64,000 nt of DNA from JAPOVO01 sp026708165 (GTDB lineage: Bacteria; Chloroflexota; UBA11872; VXNJ01). Under the pieces are notes generated by a model. The model was not told where the DNA came from, ran no database searches, and saw only the letters and a program-made list of their open reading frames with translations. Shown one piece after another: positions 34,851 to 43,264 of the stretch; position 1 is the first letter of the stretch; each line of letters opens with the position of its first letter. The stretch lies in the NCBI GenBank assembly GCA_965208775.1, contig OZ242360.1, forward strand, positions 930,001 through 994,000. Direction: 5' to 3'. Made by a program: the position numbers and the translations under genes.

Positions 34851-36353
34851 CTAATCATCCGAGCGATAGCTGATCGGCACAAAGACCCGGTGCAGGATTA
34901 CGGGGTTGGTCGCCTCCATGCGCCTTTGATCGCTCCAGACCCCGAGCACGTTCGCGCCCGATCTCAGGACGCTGCGCGGGACGTCGGCCTCGACCCACTG
35001 GCCGATCCGGCGGGCTTCCAGCAGCGTGTGGTTCAGGCGGAGCCAGACGCGGGTATCGTCCGATCCGCCGGTTATGTAGGCCCTGACGCGGGCGCTGCCG
35101 TCGAGGCTGTCACCGTCCGGCCCGATCCGCAATGGCAACGACCGTTCCATCGAGTGCACCGGGATCGGCAGGTGTGACGGCCCCAGCGCCTGCTGATGCA
35201 TGCACTGCTCGTAGTGCGGCTGGATGGCGTACAGCTTGTCCTTCCCTCGCAGCTCGGCCGGATCGCCAAGCTCGTTCAGCGGCGCGAATATGTATTCGAG
35301 GTCGATATTCCCGCCACGTTCGACGTGATGCCAGTTACGCTGGCAGAAGTGGTTGAACAGGTACTGGCCGTCGGCGTTCTCGGACCAGTAGTACGAGCAA
35401 ATCGCCCTCAGCGCCTCGTGGTAGGTGGGGCCGCTCAAAACGGTACGCCATTCCTCGAGAGTATTGGTGTTGAACGACGGGTAAACGGGAACGCCAGTTA
35501 GCGCGGTTAGCTCAAGCCACTCGTCCATGTCGAGCACGTAGGGCAGGTAGCCGGTGCCCACCACAAGCGCGTCGACCAGTCCCTCGTCGACCCAGGTCTC
35601 CACGTCCAGTCCGAGGTTGAGCGAGGACTCTATCGAATCGAAGACATGGACGGCGAGGGTGTAAGGCCGCCCGCGTTCGGCGCCTATCCGGTCGAGCGAT
35701 CTGCGGACTCGGCGAATGAAGTTAGTCATCAGGTGCGCCAGCGAACGCTCCCTGCCCAGAGCGAAGTACCAGGTGAACCGCGTGAAATCGAGCTCGTATC
35801 CGTCGAAGTCGTGTTCGCGCGCCGTCTTTTCGATATACGCGAGCCGGTACTCGCGCACCGCCGGCAATTCGAAGTTGTAAGCCGACCAGAGATAGTGCTC
35901 CGATATGCCGTCCGCTACCTCGCCCCACGGACCTGATTCTCGCGGGCGTAACTCTTCGGACTCGATCATCCAGTCGGGATGCAGGGCCTTTGTCGGATCG
36001 GCGGTTTCTTCAAGGCTCTCTGACCTGGTTGAATCGTGGAGATCGTTCATCCGCAGCGACGCCCAGACCTCGACGCCGTGCTCGTGACAGGCTTCGACTA
36101 CGAGGTCGTTCGCATGGGCGTTCGACTCCAGACAGCGAAACAGCGCATCGCGGCCGCCCCAGGGCGGGTCCGCGCCGTTGCCGAGACACCACACGTAGGT
36201 ATCGACGTGCGTATCGAATGTAGGTGTCGTGCGAGCGTCGAGGAACGACTGGTCGTCGACTATGTCGTAGCCGTACGAATCGCGGGAACGCACATACTGC
36301 TGGTCGGCGTCATCGTTGTAGAGGATTCGACGGCGACGGTGTTTGGGATACAT
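34851..36353 (-). CDS. Glycosyl hydrolase-like TIM-barrel protein (family-10-like, GHL type)
   Basis: 500-residue protein with the look of hypothetical glycosyl-hydrolase-like proteins. ATG 36353 follows GGAGG at 7 bases. The N-terminal part has YNDDADQQY and LEVWASL-like strand ends (GVEVWASLRMNDLHD). The barrel includes DGYELDFTRFTWYF, where Glu/Asp side chains could be catalytic, and VPVYPSFNT. Residues about 400-490 look like a beta-sandwich (MERSLPLRIGPDGDSLD...ARVRAYITGGSDDTRVWLRLN). No signal peptide, so it would act inside the cell on imported oligosaccharides. Exact family and substrate are uncertain. Confidence 0.68.
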   Translation of the reverse strand: MYPKHRRRRILYNDDADQQYVRSRDSYGYDIVDDQSFLDARTTPTFDTHVDTYVWCLGNGADPPWGGRDALFRCLESNAHANDLVVEACHEHGVEVWASLRMNDLHDSTRSESLEETADPTKALHPDWMIESEELRPRESGPWGEVADGISEHYLWSAYNFELPAVREYRLAYIEKTAREHDFDGYELDFTRFTWYFALGRERSLAHLMTNFIRRVRRSLDRIGAERGRPYTLAVHVFDSIESSLNLGLDVETWVDEGLVDALVVGTGYLPYVLDMDEWLELTALTGVPVYPSFNTNTLEEWRTVLSGPTYHEALRAICSYYWSENADGQYLFNHFCQRNWHHVERGGNIDLEYIFAPLNELGDPAELRGKDKLYAIQPHYEQCMHQQALGPSHLPIPVHSMERSLPLRIGPDGDSLDGSARVRAYITGGSDDTRVWLRLNHTLLEARRIGQWVEADVPRSVLRSGANVLGVWSDQRRMEATNPVILHRVFVPISYRSDD

Positions 36354-36618
36354 TCGAGACCTCCAGTCAGACAGCGCGAGCCTGGACACGTCTATATGAG
36401 GATGTTAATACCCTGACCGAATACGGCAAGCCGGGCGCACCGGACGTTGCACGAGGCGCGATGGGCCGCGACCCGATTCTCCCACTACTCTCGACCTCCC
36501 CGCCAGCCTGGGCCGATAATACGCCGAAGCGGGCATTGACGACCCGCTCGGAACGCGGACTCAAGAGGCTACACACAGTCGTCCACCATGAAGTCGGCCA
36601 GATAGGGATGAGCTGTTA

Positions 36619-38013
36619 ATGCGCCGGGTTGTGCTGGCGTCGGCGGGGCTGACCGCGGCGGGCGCGGCGTCGGCGGGGCTGGTGCTGATTCTGGCGCAAC
36701 CGCCCGGTGGGTGGTCGTCGGTTGGAGACGCCGCCGGAGTCCTAATCGGGACGGCGATTGCGGCCGGCGTCGTCGGAGCCGCGGAGGCGTGGGTTATTAC
36801 GTTGCCAGCCGCCAGAACGCTGCGGCGGGCCGCAAGCGCCCTATGGGCGTTCGGCGAGGGCGAGACTCCGGAGCGGGTCCCCGTGCGGGGAGGAGCGGAG
36901 CCCGCCGCCGTTGCGCTGGCGCTCAACGACGTAACCCGTACAGTCGGCAAGCGCATCCGGGCGCTCGAGGTGCGCGACGCCCAGCTAGAGCATGTGTTCC
37001 AAAACACGCCCGGCGGCGCGGTCGTGCTGGATGAAGAAGGTCGGATCGTGGAGATGAGCCATACGGCGGCCTCGCTGCTTGGGACCACACCGGAGCTGTC
37101 GACCGGCAAGGCGCTCGACGGATTCGCGCCCAATCTTGCCGACGCCGTCGGCGGCTCACCGTCCCCCGCCGCCCCTGCACCGGATGAGCCGCCAACCGAA
37201 TCGGTCGTCATGGGAAGACAGGTCAAAATCCGTTCGCTGCCGATCAGCCACGACGGCAACGGCAGGCGCCTGGTGCTGCTCGAAGACGTCACATCTCAGA
37301 CGCAGACCGAGCGGGTGCGGCGGGAGTTCGTCGCCAACGTCTCCCACGACCTGCGCACTCCCATCACGTCGCTTAGGGCGCTGCTGGACACGCTCGAATC
37401 GGGCGCCAAGGACGACCCGGGGGCCGCCGCCACTTTTCTCGGACAAATCAGAGTTGAGGTCGAGCGGCTTGAATCGCTGACGGAGGAGCTGCTCGAAGTC
37501 GCCCGGTTCGAGGCGGGACAAGACAGGATGGAGATGCGCGAATCCGACTGCGGCGAGATCGCCAGGCTGGTAACCGGGCGGCTCACCGCGCTCGCCGGGC
37601 GCAGTGGCATCACCCTGCGGACCGTTCCCGCGGAAGCCTCCATACCCGTGCGGGTCGACACCGAGAGGATCGGGCGGGCGCTCCTGAACGTCATCCACAA
37701 CGCGGTCAAGTTCACCCCGCCCGGCGGGCAAATCACGGTCGCTGCGGACGCGGTCGAGGGCTACGGGCGTATAACGGTAAGCGACACTGGCGTAGGCGTA
37801 GAGCGCGACGATCTGCCGCGGGTGTTCGACCGATTCTTCCGGTCCGATATGTCGAGGACCGGCGGCGGCGCGGGCCTGGGACTGGCCATAGCCCAGCGGA
37901 TCGTCAACCTCCATCGAGGCGAGATCAAGATCGAGTCCGCCGGCGTCGACCAAGGGACCACGGTGACCATCGCCTTACCGTTATTCGTCCCACGAAGCTC
38001 GGACCAAGCCTGA
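36619..38013 (+). CDS. Orphan sensor histidine kinase, PhoR-like
   Basis: 464 residues with two N-terminal membrane segments (about 5-27 and 37-60), a short HAMP-like linker, a PAS domain (about 118-225, with VFQNTPGGAVVLDEEGRIVEMSHTAASLLG), HisKA with His243 in VANVSHDLRTPITSL, and HATPase with N361, G1 DTGVG (389-393) and G2 GAGLGLAI (417-424). This layout matches PhoR, which senses phosphate starvation. No response regulator lies next to it, and pstB in this window is 33 kb away. Upstream 229 bases (36390-36618) hold nothing I recognise. Confidence 0.9.
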   Translation: MRRVVLASAGLTAAGAASAGLVLILAQPPGGWSSVGDAAGVLIGTAIAAGVVGAAEAWVITLPAARTLRRAASALWAFGEGETPERVPVRGGAEPAAVALALNDVTRTVGKRIRALEVRDAQLEHVFQNTPGGAVVLDEEGRIVEMSHTAASLLGTTPELSTGKALDGFAPNLADAVGGSPSPAAPAPDEPPTESVVMGRQVKIRSLPISHDGNGRRLVLLEDVTSQTQTERVRREFVANVSHDLRTPITSLRALLDTLESGAKDDPGAAATFLGQIRVEVERLESLTEELLEVARFEAGQDRMEMRESDCGEIARLVTGRLTALAGRSGITLRTVPAEASIPVRVDTERIGRALLNVIHNAVKFTPPGGQITVAADAVEGYGRITVSDTGVGVERDDLPRVFDRFFRSDMSRTGGGAGLGLAIAQRIVNLHRGEIKIESAGVDQGTTVTIALPLFVPRSSDQA

Positions 38014-38022
38014 CTGGCCCCT

Positions 38023-38712
38023 TCAGCTCGGCTTGCCCGCAAGCCACTCCTCGAAATCGATGAGGCGTTCGATGATCGACGGGGCGTTGATGCGCGCATT
38101 GCCCATCCGCGGGTGAACGGGATGGTACGTGAGGACATCTTCGTCAGTCGCGACGAGCATCGATTGCAGAAATTCCGCATCGGAATTTCCCGGATCCAAC
38201 CACTCGTCCAACCGGTCGTATTCCAAGACCACGGGCATTCGATTGTGAATGCGGGACATCTTTTCATTCGGACTTGTCGTCAAGATCGTGCAAGAGATCA
38301 CACCTAGGGCATCGTTGCGTTCCCAGAGTCCGGCCAGCGCCATCGGGTGACCGTCGGCGCGGTAGATGTAGAACGGCTGCCGGGCGCCAGATGGCCCCGT
38401 CCACTCGAAGAAACCGGCAACGGGGACAATGCACCGTCGCCTGCGAAACGCTGCTCGAAACGAGGGTTTCGAAGCTGCCGTTTCAGACCGGGCATTGAAC
38501 ATGCGCCGTCCGATATTCAAGTCTTTCGCCCAACTTGGAATCAGACCCCAGCGATACTGCTGAAGAACCCGGGGGGAGGTTTCGGTTATGGCAGCCACGG
38601 TCTGTGTAGGAGCCAGATTGAACTTCATTTGCTCAAGCATGACGCCGTGTATTGGATCGAAATAGCGGCTCAGGTCGGCGCCGCTTAGCTGTTGATTAAT
38701 CCTCGCGCACAT
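38023..38712 (-). CDS. SOS response-associated peptidase-family protein (SRAP, HMCES/YedK-like)
   Basis: 229 residues of the SRAP fold, which covalently traps abasic sites in single-stranded DNA through the N-terminal cysteine. The catalytic Cys2 follows the initiator Met (MCARINQQ), with Asn73 in MFNARSET, Glu103 in VAGFFEWTG and His156 in IHNRMPVVLE matching the conserved active-site set. Ends PSIIERLIDFEEWLAG. ATG 38712 without a strong Shine-Dalgarno site. Convergent with the histidine kinase gene (9 bases apart). No recA or error-prone polymerase neighbours. Confidence 0.92.
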   Translation of the reverse strand: MCARINQQLSGADLSRYFDPIHGVMLEQMKFNLAPTQTVAAITETSPRVLQQYRWGLIPSWAKDLNIGRRMFNARSETAASKPSFRAAFRRRRCIVPVAGFFEWTGPSGARQPFYIYRADGHPMALAGLWERNDALGVISCTILTTSPNEKMSRIHNRMPVVLEYDRLDEWLDPGNSDAEFLQSMLVATDEDVLTYHPVHPRMGNARINAPSIIERLIDFEEWLAGKPS

Positions 38713-38854
38713 CGGCTGATGGTCCCCTCATGCTGCGTCGCAATCCGCCGGCCGGATCCGCACCGGCTATTCCCAGCAATGGACCCGCGCTGAACTATTA
38801 TCCTGCCATGACGATTTTTCGATTCGACTGTCATGCTGCCGAGAAGCTTCCGCT

Positions 38855-40537
38855 GTGAGAGCCAGGCTCGCTCTCGGCATTGCCGCCGCCCTCGCCGTCG
38901 TCGTCCTCCTGCCCGTTATCACAGTCGTCGCTCTCGGCGCTTACGGCTCCTCACTCGGCGGCGCTACCGTCGCCTCCGGCCCCGACGACGCTCAACTCCT
39001 CGTCTCTCCGTCCCACGGCCTCCCAGGCTCTCCGCTGACTGTCTCCGGCAAACACTGGCCACCCCGCTCCAACGTCGCCATCCGGCTCCAACGCCCCGCA
39101 GCCAACTCCAAACCTCTCCGTCTTACCGAAATCATCACCTCCCGCAGCGGCACCTTTGAAATCGATACCGCCATCCCCGGCTCAGTCATCCCCCAGGGCA
39201 CTCAGTCCGTCCATATCCAGGCCCTCTTCCGCAAACCCAATCTGCCCGACCCTATCACTATCTCCGTCCCCTTCAGTCTCGATCCATACCCGAATGAAAT
39301 CTCTATCAACATCGTCGACGCCGAGTCCGGCGCGCCTTCCCCCAACGCCCTCGTTCGCATCGAAGACTCCTTCGGTCAACAAGTCGCCACCGACTCCGCC
39401 GACGATTCAGGCGCCGTCTCATTCGCCGGGATCCGCCCGGGCAAAAAGCGCGTCACCATCCGCAAGGTCGACTACCAGATCGCCAGAGCATCCATCGAAG
39501 TCCCTCAATCCGGCGAGGCCGCCGTCGAGGTCGCTCTACAGAAGTCGCCCGGCAAACGGCTCCTGTTCTACGCATATGGCCTGAGCGATACCGGCGAGAC
39601 CACCGTCGTCGGTATCGACCGCGCCTCCGGACTTCCGACTCGTGAAACCATCCTCATCCCCCATGGCCGCTTCGCCCCCGCCTCCGTCCCCTCCTGGAAC
39701 CTCTACCAGGGGTTCTTCCTGGCGGTGGAAGGAGATTCCGGCACGACCGGCGCCGAAAGCTTGAGCGCCTTATGGGCGATGGGAGCTGCGGCGCGGCAAT
39801 TGCGGACTGCAACCTCCGGATTCTCGTTCGGAGCCTGGCATACCTATCTTGGGAAGTCGAGTCTGGGCGACATCGTCCACACGTTCTGGTCGAGACAGGT
39901 GCCCGTCGGGACTACACACCTTTGCGTTGTCGATCCGGAGTCCGGACATATCGTGCGCCGCGAGCGGATCGCCCACAACGTTCTCCCGCCGATCCTCTCA
40001 TCCGACGGCTCAAAGGCATTTCTGGTGAATTGGGATAAACGCTCGGTGGACGTGCTGGAGCTTGCGACGGGCGATCGGACGACCATCGTAGAGGACATTC
40101 CACTGCTGATAGCCGAAGCCGCGGGGAATCCCGCTGACGACGAAGATCTGATTCTCTCGACCGCTGATGGGTCGGTCTACAAGCTCCACATGCCGACGGG
40201 CGAACTGACGGAGATATACCCCGACGACCAGCTCCAGTCGGTAGTGAATGCCGGGTATGATGGACGGCTCATGACTTCGGTATTCCACTCTCGCGACCTG
40301 GTCGTTTCGAGCCTGGAGACCGGGCAAATCGAAGCGGTTATCCCGCTCGAATCGCACATCAACTGGCTGTTCCGGGACCGCTCCGGAACATACATTTTCG
40401 CAGCGCACCTGAACTGGCCCGCCGTCATAAAGGTGCAGATCATCGATTCGGACACCTTACGAATCGTGGACGTGGTCGAGATTCCGAACGTAAACGACGC
40501 GATGCGGCAGGATGGCCTATTGCCTGAGGACTCCTAG
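38855..40537 (+). CDS. Exported protein with carboxypeptidase-regulatory-like domain and propeller-like C-terminal region
   Basis: 560 residues, not matched to a named family. Residues 1-35 form a signal or anchor (LALGIAAALAVVVLLPVITVVALGAYG). Residues 45-145 are a beta-sandwich-like part (LLVSPSHGLPGSPLTVSGKHW). Residues 146-225 look like a carboxypeptidase regulatory domain (NALVRIEDSFGQ...GIRPGKKRVTIRKVDY). After residue 230 are repeated strands (VVGIDRASG, LCVVDPESGH, VDVLELATGDRT, VYKLHMPTGELTE) spaced like blades of a propeller. GTG 38855 is the start. The first ~850 bases are C-rich and G-poor; from about 39.7 kb composition returns to normal (see findings). A surface-associated binding protein is plausible. 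Confidence 0.72.
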   Translation: MRARLALGIAAALAVVVLLPVITVVALGAYGSSLGGATVASGPDDAQLLVSPSHGLPGSPLTVSGKHWPPRSNVAIRLQRPAANSKPLRLTEIITSRSGTFEIDTAIPGSVIPQGTQSVHIQALFRKPNLPDPITISVPFSLDPYPNEISINIVDAESGAPSPNALVRIEDSFGQQVATDSADDSGAVSFAGIRPGKKRVTIRKVDYQIARASIEVPQSGEAAVEVALQKSPGKRLLFYAYGLSDTGETTVVGIDRASGLPTRETILIPHGRFAPASVPSWNLYQGFFLAVEGDSGTTGAESLSALWAMGAAARQLRTATSGFSFGAWHTYLGKSSLGDIVHTFWSRQVPVGTTHLCVVDPESGHIVRRERIAHNVLPPILSSDGSKAFLVNWDKRSVDVLELATGDRTTIVEDIPLLIAEAAGNPADDEDLILSTADGSVYKLHMPTGELTEIYPDDQLQSVVNAGYDGRLMTSVFHSRDLVVSSLETGQIEAVIPLESHINWLFRDRSGTYIFAAHLNWPAVIKVQIIDSDTLRIVDVVEIPNVNDAMRQDGLLPEDS

Positions 40538-40768
40538 GCCGACACCGGACATAGCGACCTTTGATCGCATACATCCCCACGCCTAGAGACAAACCATCTC
40601 CAACGCGAGCTGCGGGCAAAGCCGGACCTTCAAGTTTGGTGACCTCGTCGGTGCCCATGGTGAAGTAGGTCGGTTCGCTGATGGCCGTCGGTTGGAGATG
40701 GGCGGCTCCTGAGCTTCGGCCCCTGGAATCCCGATCAAGTCGGGAGTGATTATTGAGTCGGTGTGGCG

Positions 40769-41710
40769 CTACTCGCGTCCCAGGAAGCGGTTGGAGACGT
40801 CGATCCCCAGGTTCCGATATTCGGCGCCGCAGCCGCCCTCGCCGGACGGCCTGACGTGCGGCTTGCTGACGTCCTCCACTCCCTTGAATCCGTAGGGATC
40901 GCGCCCGGCGACCATGATGATGTCGCGGAAATCGAGCCTGCCCATGCCCACCGGCTTGTCCTTGGGCTGGTGCCATGGCAAGAACGACTCGGCGCTCATG
41001 TAGTGGTTCGAGAAGGACCGCCGGTATGCGCCTTGAGACCGGTTAGGCAGCGAGCGATGCATCAGATACCCGTTGAAAAGCAGGACCGAACCCGCCCGCA
41101 TCGCGACCGGCACCGCGTCGTCGTCGGAGTAGGGATGCCGGTAGACCTCGCCCGCGCAGTCGAACCGCATGTCGTTGTGCGCGCGCTGCGGCCAGAGGAT
41201 TCCATGCTTGTGCGACTCCGGGATCACCCAGAGACAGCCGTTCTCGACGGTGGCGTCGTCGATGGCGATCCAGACTCCGGTCAGCGACCGGTCGCGCGTG
41301 GGGATGAAGAACTCGTCCTGATGCCACGCCTGGCCCGGCTTGCCCGACGCCTTGATGAACAGCATCGACTGCATGCACTTGACGTTCGGCCCGATAGCCT
41401 GCTTAAGCCCCTCCACGATCACGGGATGGAGCAGTACGTCGTATACGACCTGGGACAGCTTGTGGGGGAAGTGAATACACAGGTACCGTCGGAGCACGTC
41501 GGCGTCCGTCTCGTCCGGCGATGCCCGCTTCAGACCCTGGATCTCGCCGCACTCGCCCCGGCAGATTCGTACAGTCTCGTCCCGCAGGACCTGTACTTCG
41601 TCGGGAGTTAGCGCGTCTTCGAGCAGCAGAAAGCCCTGCTCGCGGTACAGCTCACCGGACCTGTCTGATATCCCAGGTCGGACCGAAGGCCCGGCGAGGG
41701 ACGTGGTCAC
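40769..41710 (-). CDS. Phytanoyl-CoA dioxygenase (PhyH) family oxygenase 4
   Basis: 313-residue Fe(II)/2-oxoglutarate oxygenase. His130 and Asp132 (QAWHQDEFFIP), distal His218 (NGYLMHRSLPN), and an Arg pair (YRRSFSNHYMS, around 230-231) form the expected active site; NGCLWVIPESHKHG is the standard strand. GTG 41710 lies three bases after the stop of the iron-sulfur subunit gene, so it belongs to a tight unit FAD subunit, iron-sulfur subunit, PhyH. The 230-base spacer downstream (40538-40768) shows nothing specific. Linking an Fe/2-oxoglutarate hydroxylase with a molybdenum hydroxylase suggests sequential oxidation of one substrate. Confidence 0.92.
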   Translation of the reverse strand: MTTSLAGPSVRPGISDRSGELYREQGFLLLEDALTPDEVQVLRDETVRICRGECGEIQGLKRASPDETDADVLRRYLCIHFPHKLSQVVYDVLLHPVIVEGLKQAIGPNVKCMQSMLFIKASGKPGQAWHQDEFFIPTRDRSLTGVWIAIDDATVENGCLWVIPESHKHGILWPQRAHNDMRFDCAGEVYRHPYSDDDAVPVAMRAGSVLLFNGYLMHRSLPNRSQGAYRRSFSNHYMSAESFLPWHQPKDKPVGMGRLDFRDIIMVAGRDPYGFKGVEDVSKPHVRPSGEGGCGAEYRNLGIDVSNRFLGRE

Positions 41711-41713
41711 GAT

Positions 41714-42208
41714 CTAAGCCCCTCGCATTTGGGTGGCGGCGTCCTGCACTGCCCGCACGATCTTGTCGTAGCCGGTGCAGCGGCACAGGTTGCCCGCCAG
41801 CCATAGCCGTATGTCGTGCTCTGTCGGGTCGGGGTTCTGCTCCAATAACGCCAGGCTGGATACGATGAACCCGGGTGTGCACACTCCGCACTGCAAGGCC
41901 GCGTTCTCCAGGAATGCCGTCTGCAACGGGTGCAAGCCTTCCGGCTGCGCAACCCCCTCTATCGTCGTTACCTCCGCTCCCTGCGCCTCGACCGCCAACA
42001 CGCAGCAGGAGTTGACCAACACCCCGTCCACAATGACGTTGCACGCCCCGCAGTTGCCGTTGTTGCAGCCTTCCTTGGCACCCGTCAACAGCAATCTGTC
42101 TCTCAGCACGTCCAGCAGACTGTCGCGCGGCTCGCACTGAAACGCCGTCTCGTCGCCGTTGATCGTCGCCGTCACCAGCGTCGTGGTCGAGATCATCTCA
42201 GTGGCCAT
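41714..42208 (-). CDS. Xanthine dehydrogenase-family [2Fe-2S] small subunit
   Basis: 164 residues, the electron-transfer subunit of XDH/aldehyde oxidoreductase/CODH-type enzymes. The N-terminal plant-ferredoxin cluster cysteines are C48, C53, C56 and C68 (EGCNNGNCGACNVIV...NSCC). The C-terminal cluster is C107, C110, C142 and C144 (LQCGVCTPGF, NLCRCTGYDKI). All eight are present. It overlaps the end of the FAD subunit gene by 11 bases. The catalytic large subunit is not adjacent; one candidate is at 11552-13822. Electron flow would be Moco to Fe-S to FAD. Confidence 0.94.
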   Translation of the reverse strand: MATEMISTTTLVTATINGDETAFQCEPRDSLLDVLRDRLLLTGAKEGCNNGNCGACNVIVDGVLVNSCCVLAVEAQGAEVTTIEGVAQPEGLHPLQTAFLENAALQCGVCTPGFIVSSLALLEQNPDPTEHDIRLWLAGNLCRCTGYDKIVRAVQDAATQMRGA

Positions 42209-43085
42209 TTACCCGGCCTCCCTTCGCGCGCGCGACCGCGCCTCGCAGCGCCCGCACCGTCAGTACGCTTGACATGTGTTTTCTGTACTCAATTGTCCCC
42301 CGCATGTCGTCTATGGGTGTGGCCGCCTTACGGCTGGCCGCTCCCGCCAGCGCGTAGCTGGCCTCATCGGCTTCCTTGCCCACCAATGCCTCGCCGGCTT
42401 CTTCGACCAGCAACGGCACAGGCGCCACCGCGCCCACCGATATACGCGCCGACTCGATAACGCCGCCGCCGTCCAGCTGCACGTGCGCGCCGGCTCCCAC
42501 AACAGCGATGTCCATCTCGTTGCGCGGTATGAACCGCAGGTAGTGCGCGCCGCTGCCTTCGGCCTGCGCCGGAAACGTCAACGACACCAGCAGCTCGCCC
42601 GCCCCCAGCACGTTGCGCCCAGGCCCCGTGCAGAAGTCCTCGGCCGCCACGCTCCGCCGCCCTTCAGGCCCGGCTATGTTGCATACGGCCGAGTACACGA
42701 TCAACGGCGGGATGCTGTCGCCCGCAGGCCCCGAGTTGCACAGGTTGCCGCCCACCGACGCACGGCCCTGTATGGCCGTGCCGCCTATCATCGATACCGC
42801 GTCGATCAGCCCGGGATACGTATCGACCACCCGCTCGTCTCCGTATATGCGGTAACACGGCGTCGCCGCTCCCAGAGTCATCGACCCGTCAGCCGCAAAG
42901 CTGATCTCCATCAGCTCCGGTATGCGCTTGGCGTCGACGACCACGTCGACGTCCCGCAGCCACTCTCTTATCTGCACTATCAGGTCGGTCCCGCCGGCCA
43001 GCATGCGCGCCCGCTCGCCGTGCTCGGCCAGGATCGCCGCGGCCGCCTCGACCGATCCCGGCGCCGCGTATTTGATCTGTCGCAC
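42198..43085 (-). CDS. Xanthine dehydrogenase-family FAD-binding medium subunit
   Basis: 295 residues of the FAD_binding_5 type. The AGGTDLIVQIRE motif (30-41) and the VGGNLCNSGPAGDS stretch contact the flavin; the C-terminal CO_deh_flav_C part holds the RISVGAVAPVPLLVEEA segment. Length is typical. It starts the unit on this strand and its last 11 bases overlap the small-subunit gene, implying coupled translation. Its 77-base upstream gap and the divergent ThDP-enzyme gene (start 43265) leave a short shared promoter region of about 180 bases. Confidence 0.92.
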   Translation of the reverse strand: MRQIKYAAPGSVEAAAAILAEHGERARMLAGGTDLIVQIREWLRDVDVVVDAKRIPELMEISFAADGSMTLGAATPCYRIYGDERVVDTYPGLIDAVSMIGGTAIQGRASVGGNLCNSGPAGDSIPPLIVYSAVCNIAGPEGRRSVAAEDFCTGPGRNVLGAGELLVSLTFPAQAEGSGAHYLRFIPRNEMDIAVVGAGAHVQLDGGGVIESARISVGAVAPVPLLVEEAGEALVGKEADEASYALAGAASRKAATPIDDMRGTIEYRKHMSSVLTVRALRGAVARAKGGRVNGH

Positions 43086-43264
43086 GCATGCCTCCGTTCT
43101 CAGTAAACCAAAACTATGCTCTCTGTCTCACTCGGCTAATAGTGTGACCGATTTATCCCAATATGCGCCAGTTGTTTGAAGGCGGGGGATATCATGACGG
43201 CCCGCGAGACTCTAAGCAGTCTCGGAACGAGGCGGCTCCGGCGCGAACCAGGAGAGTGTCCCCA

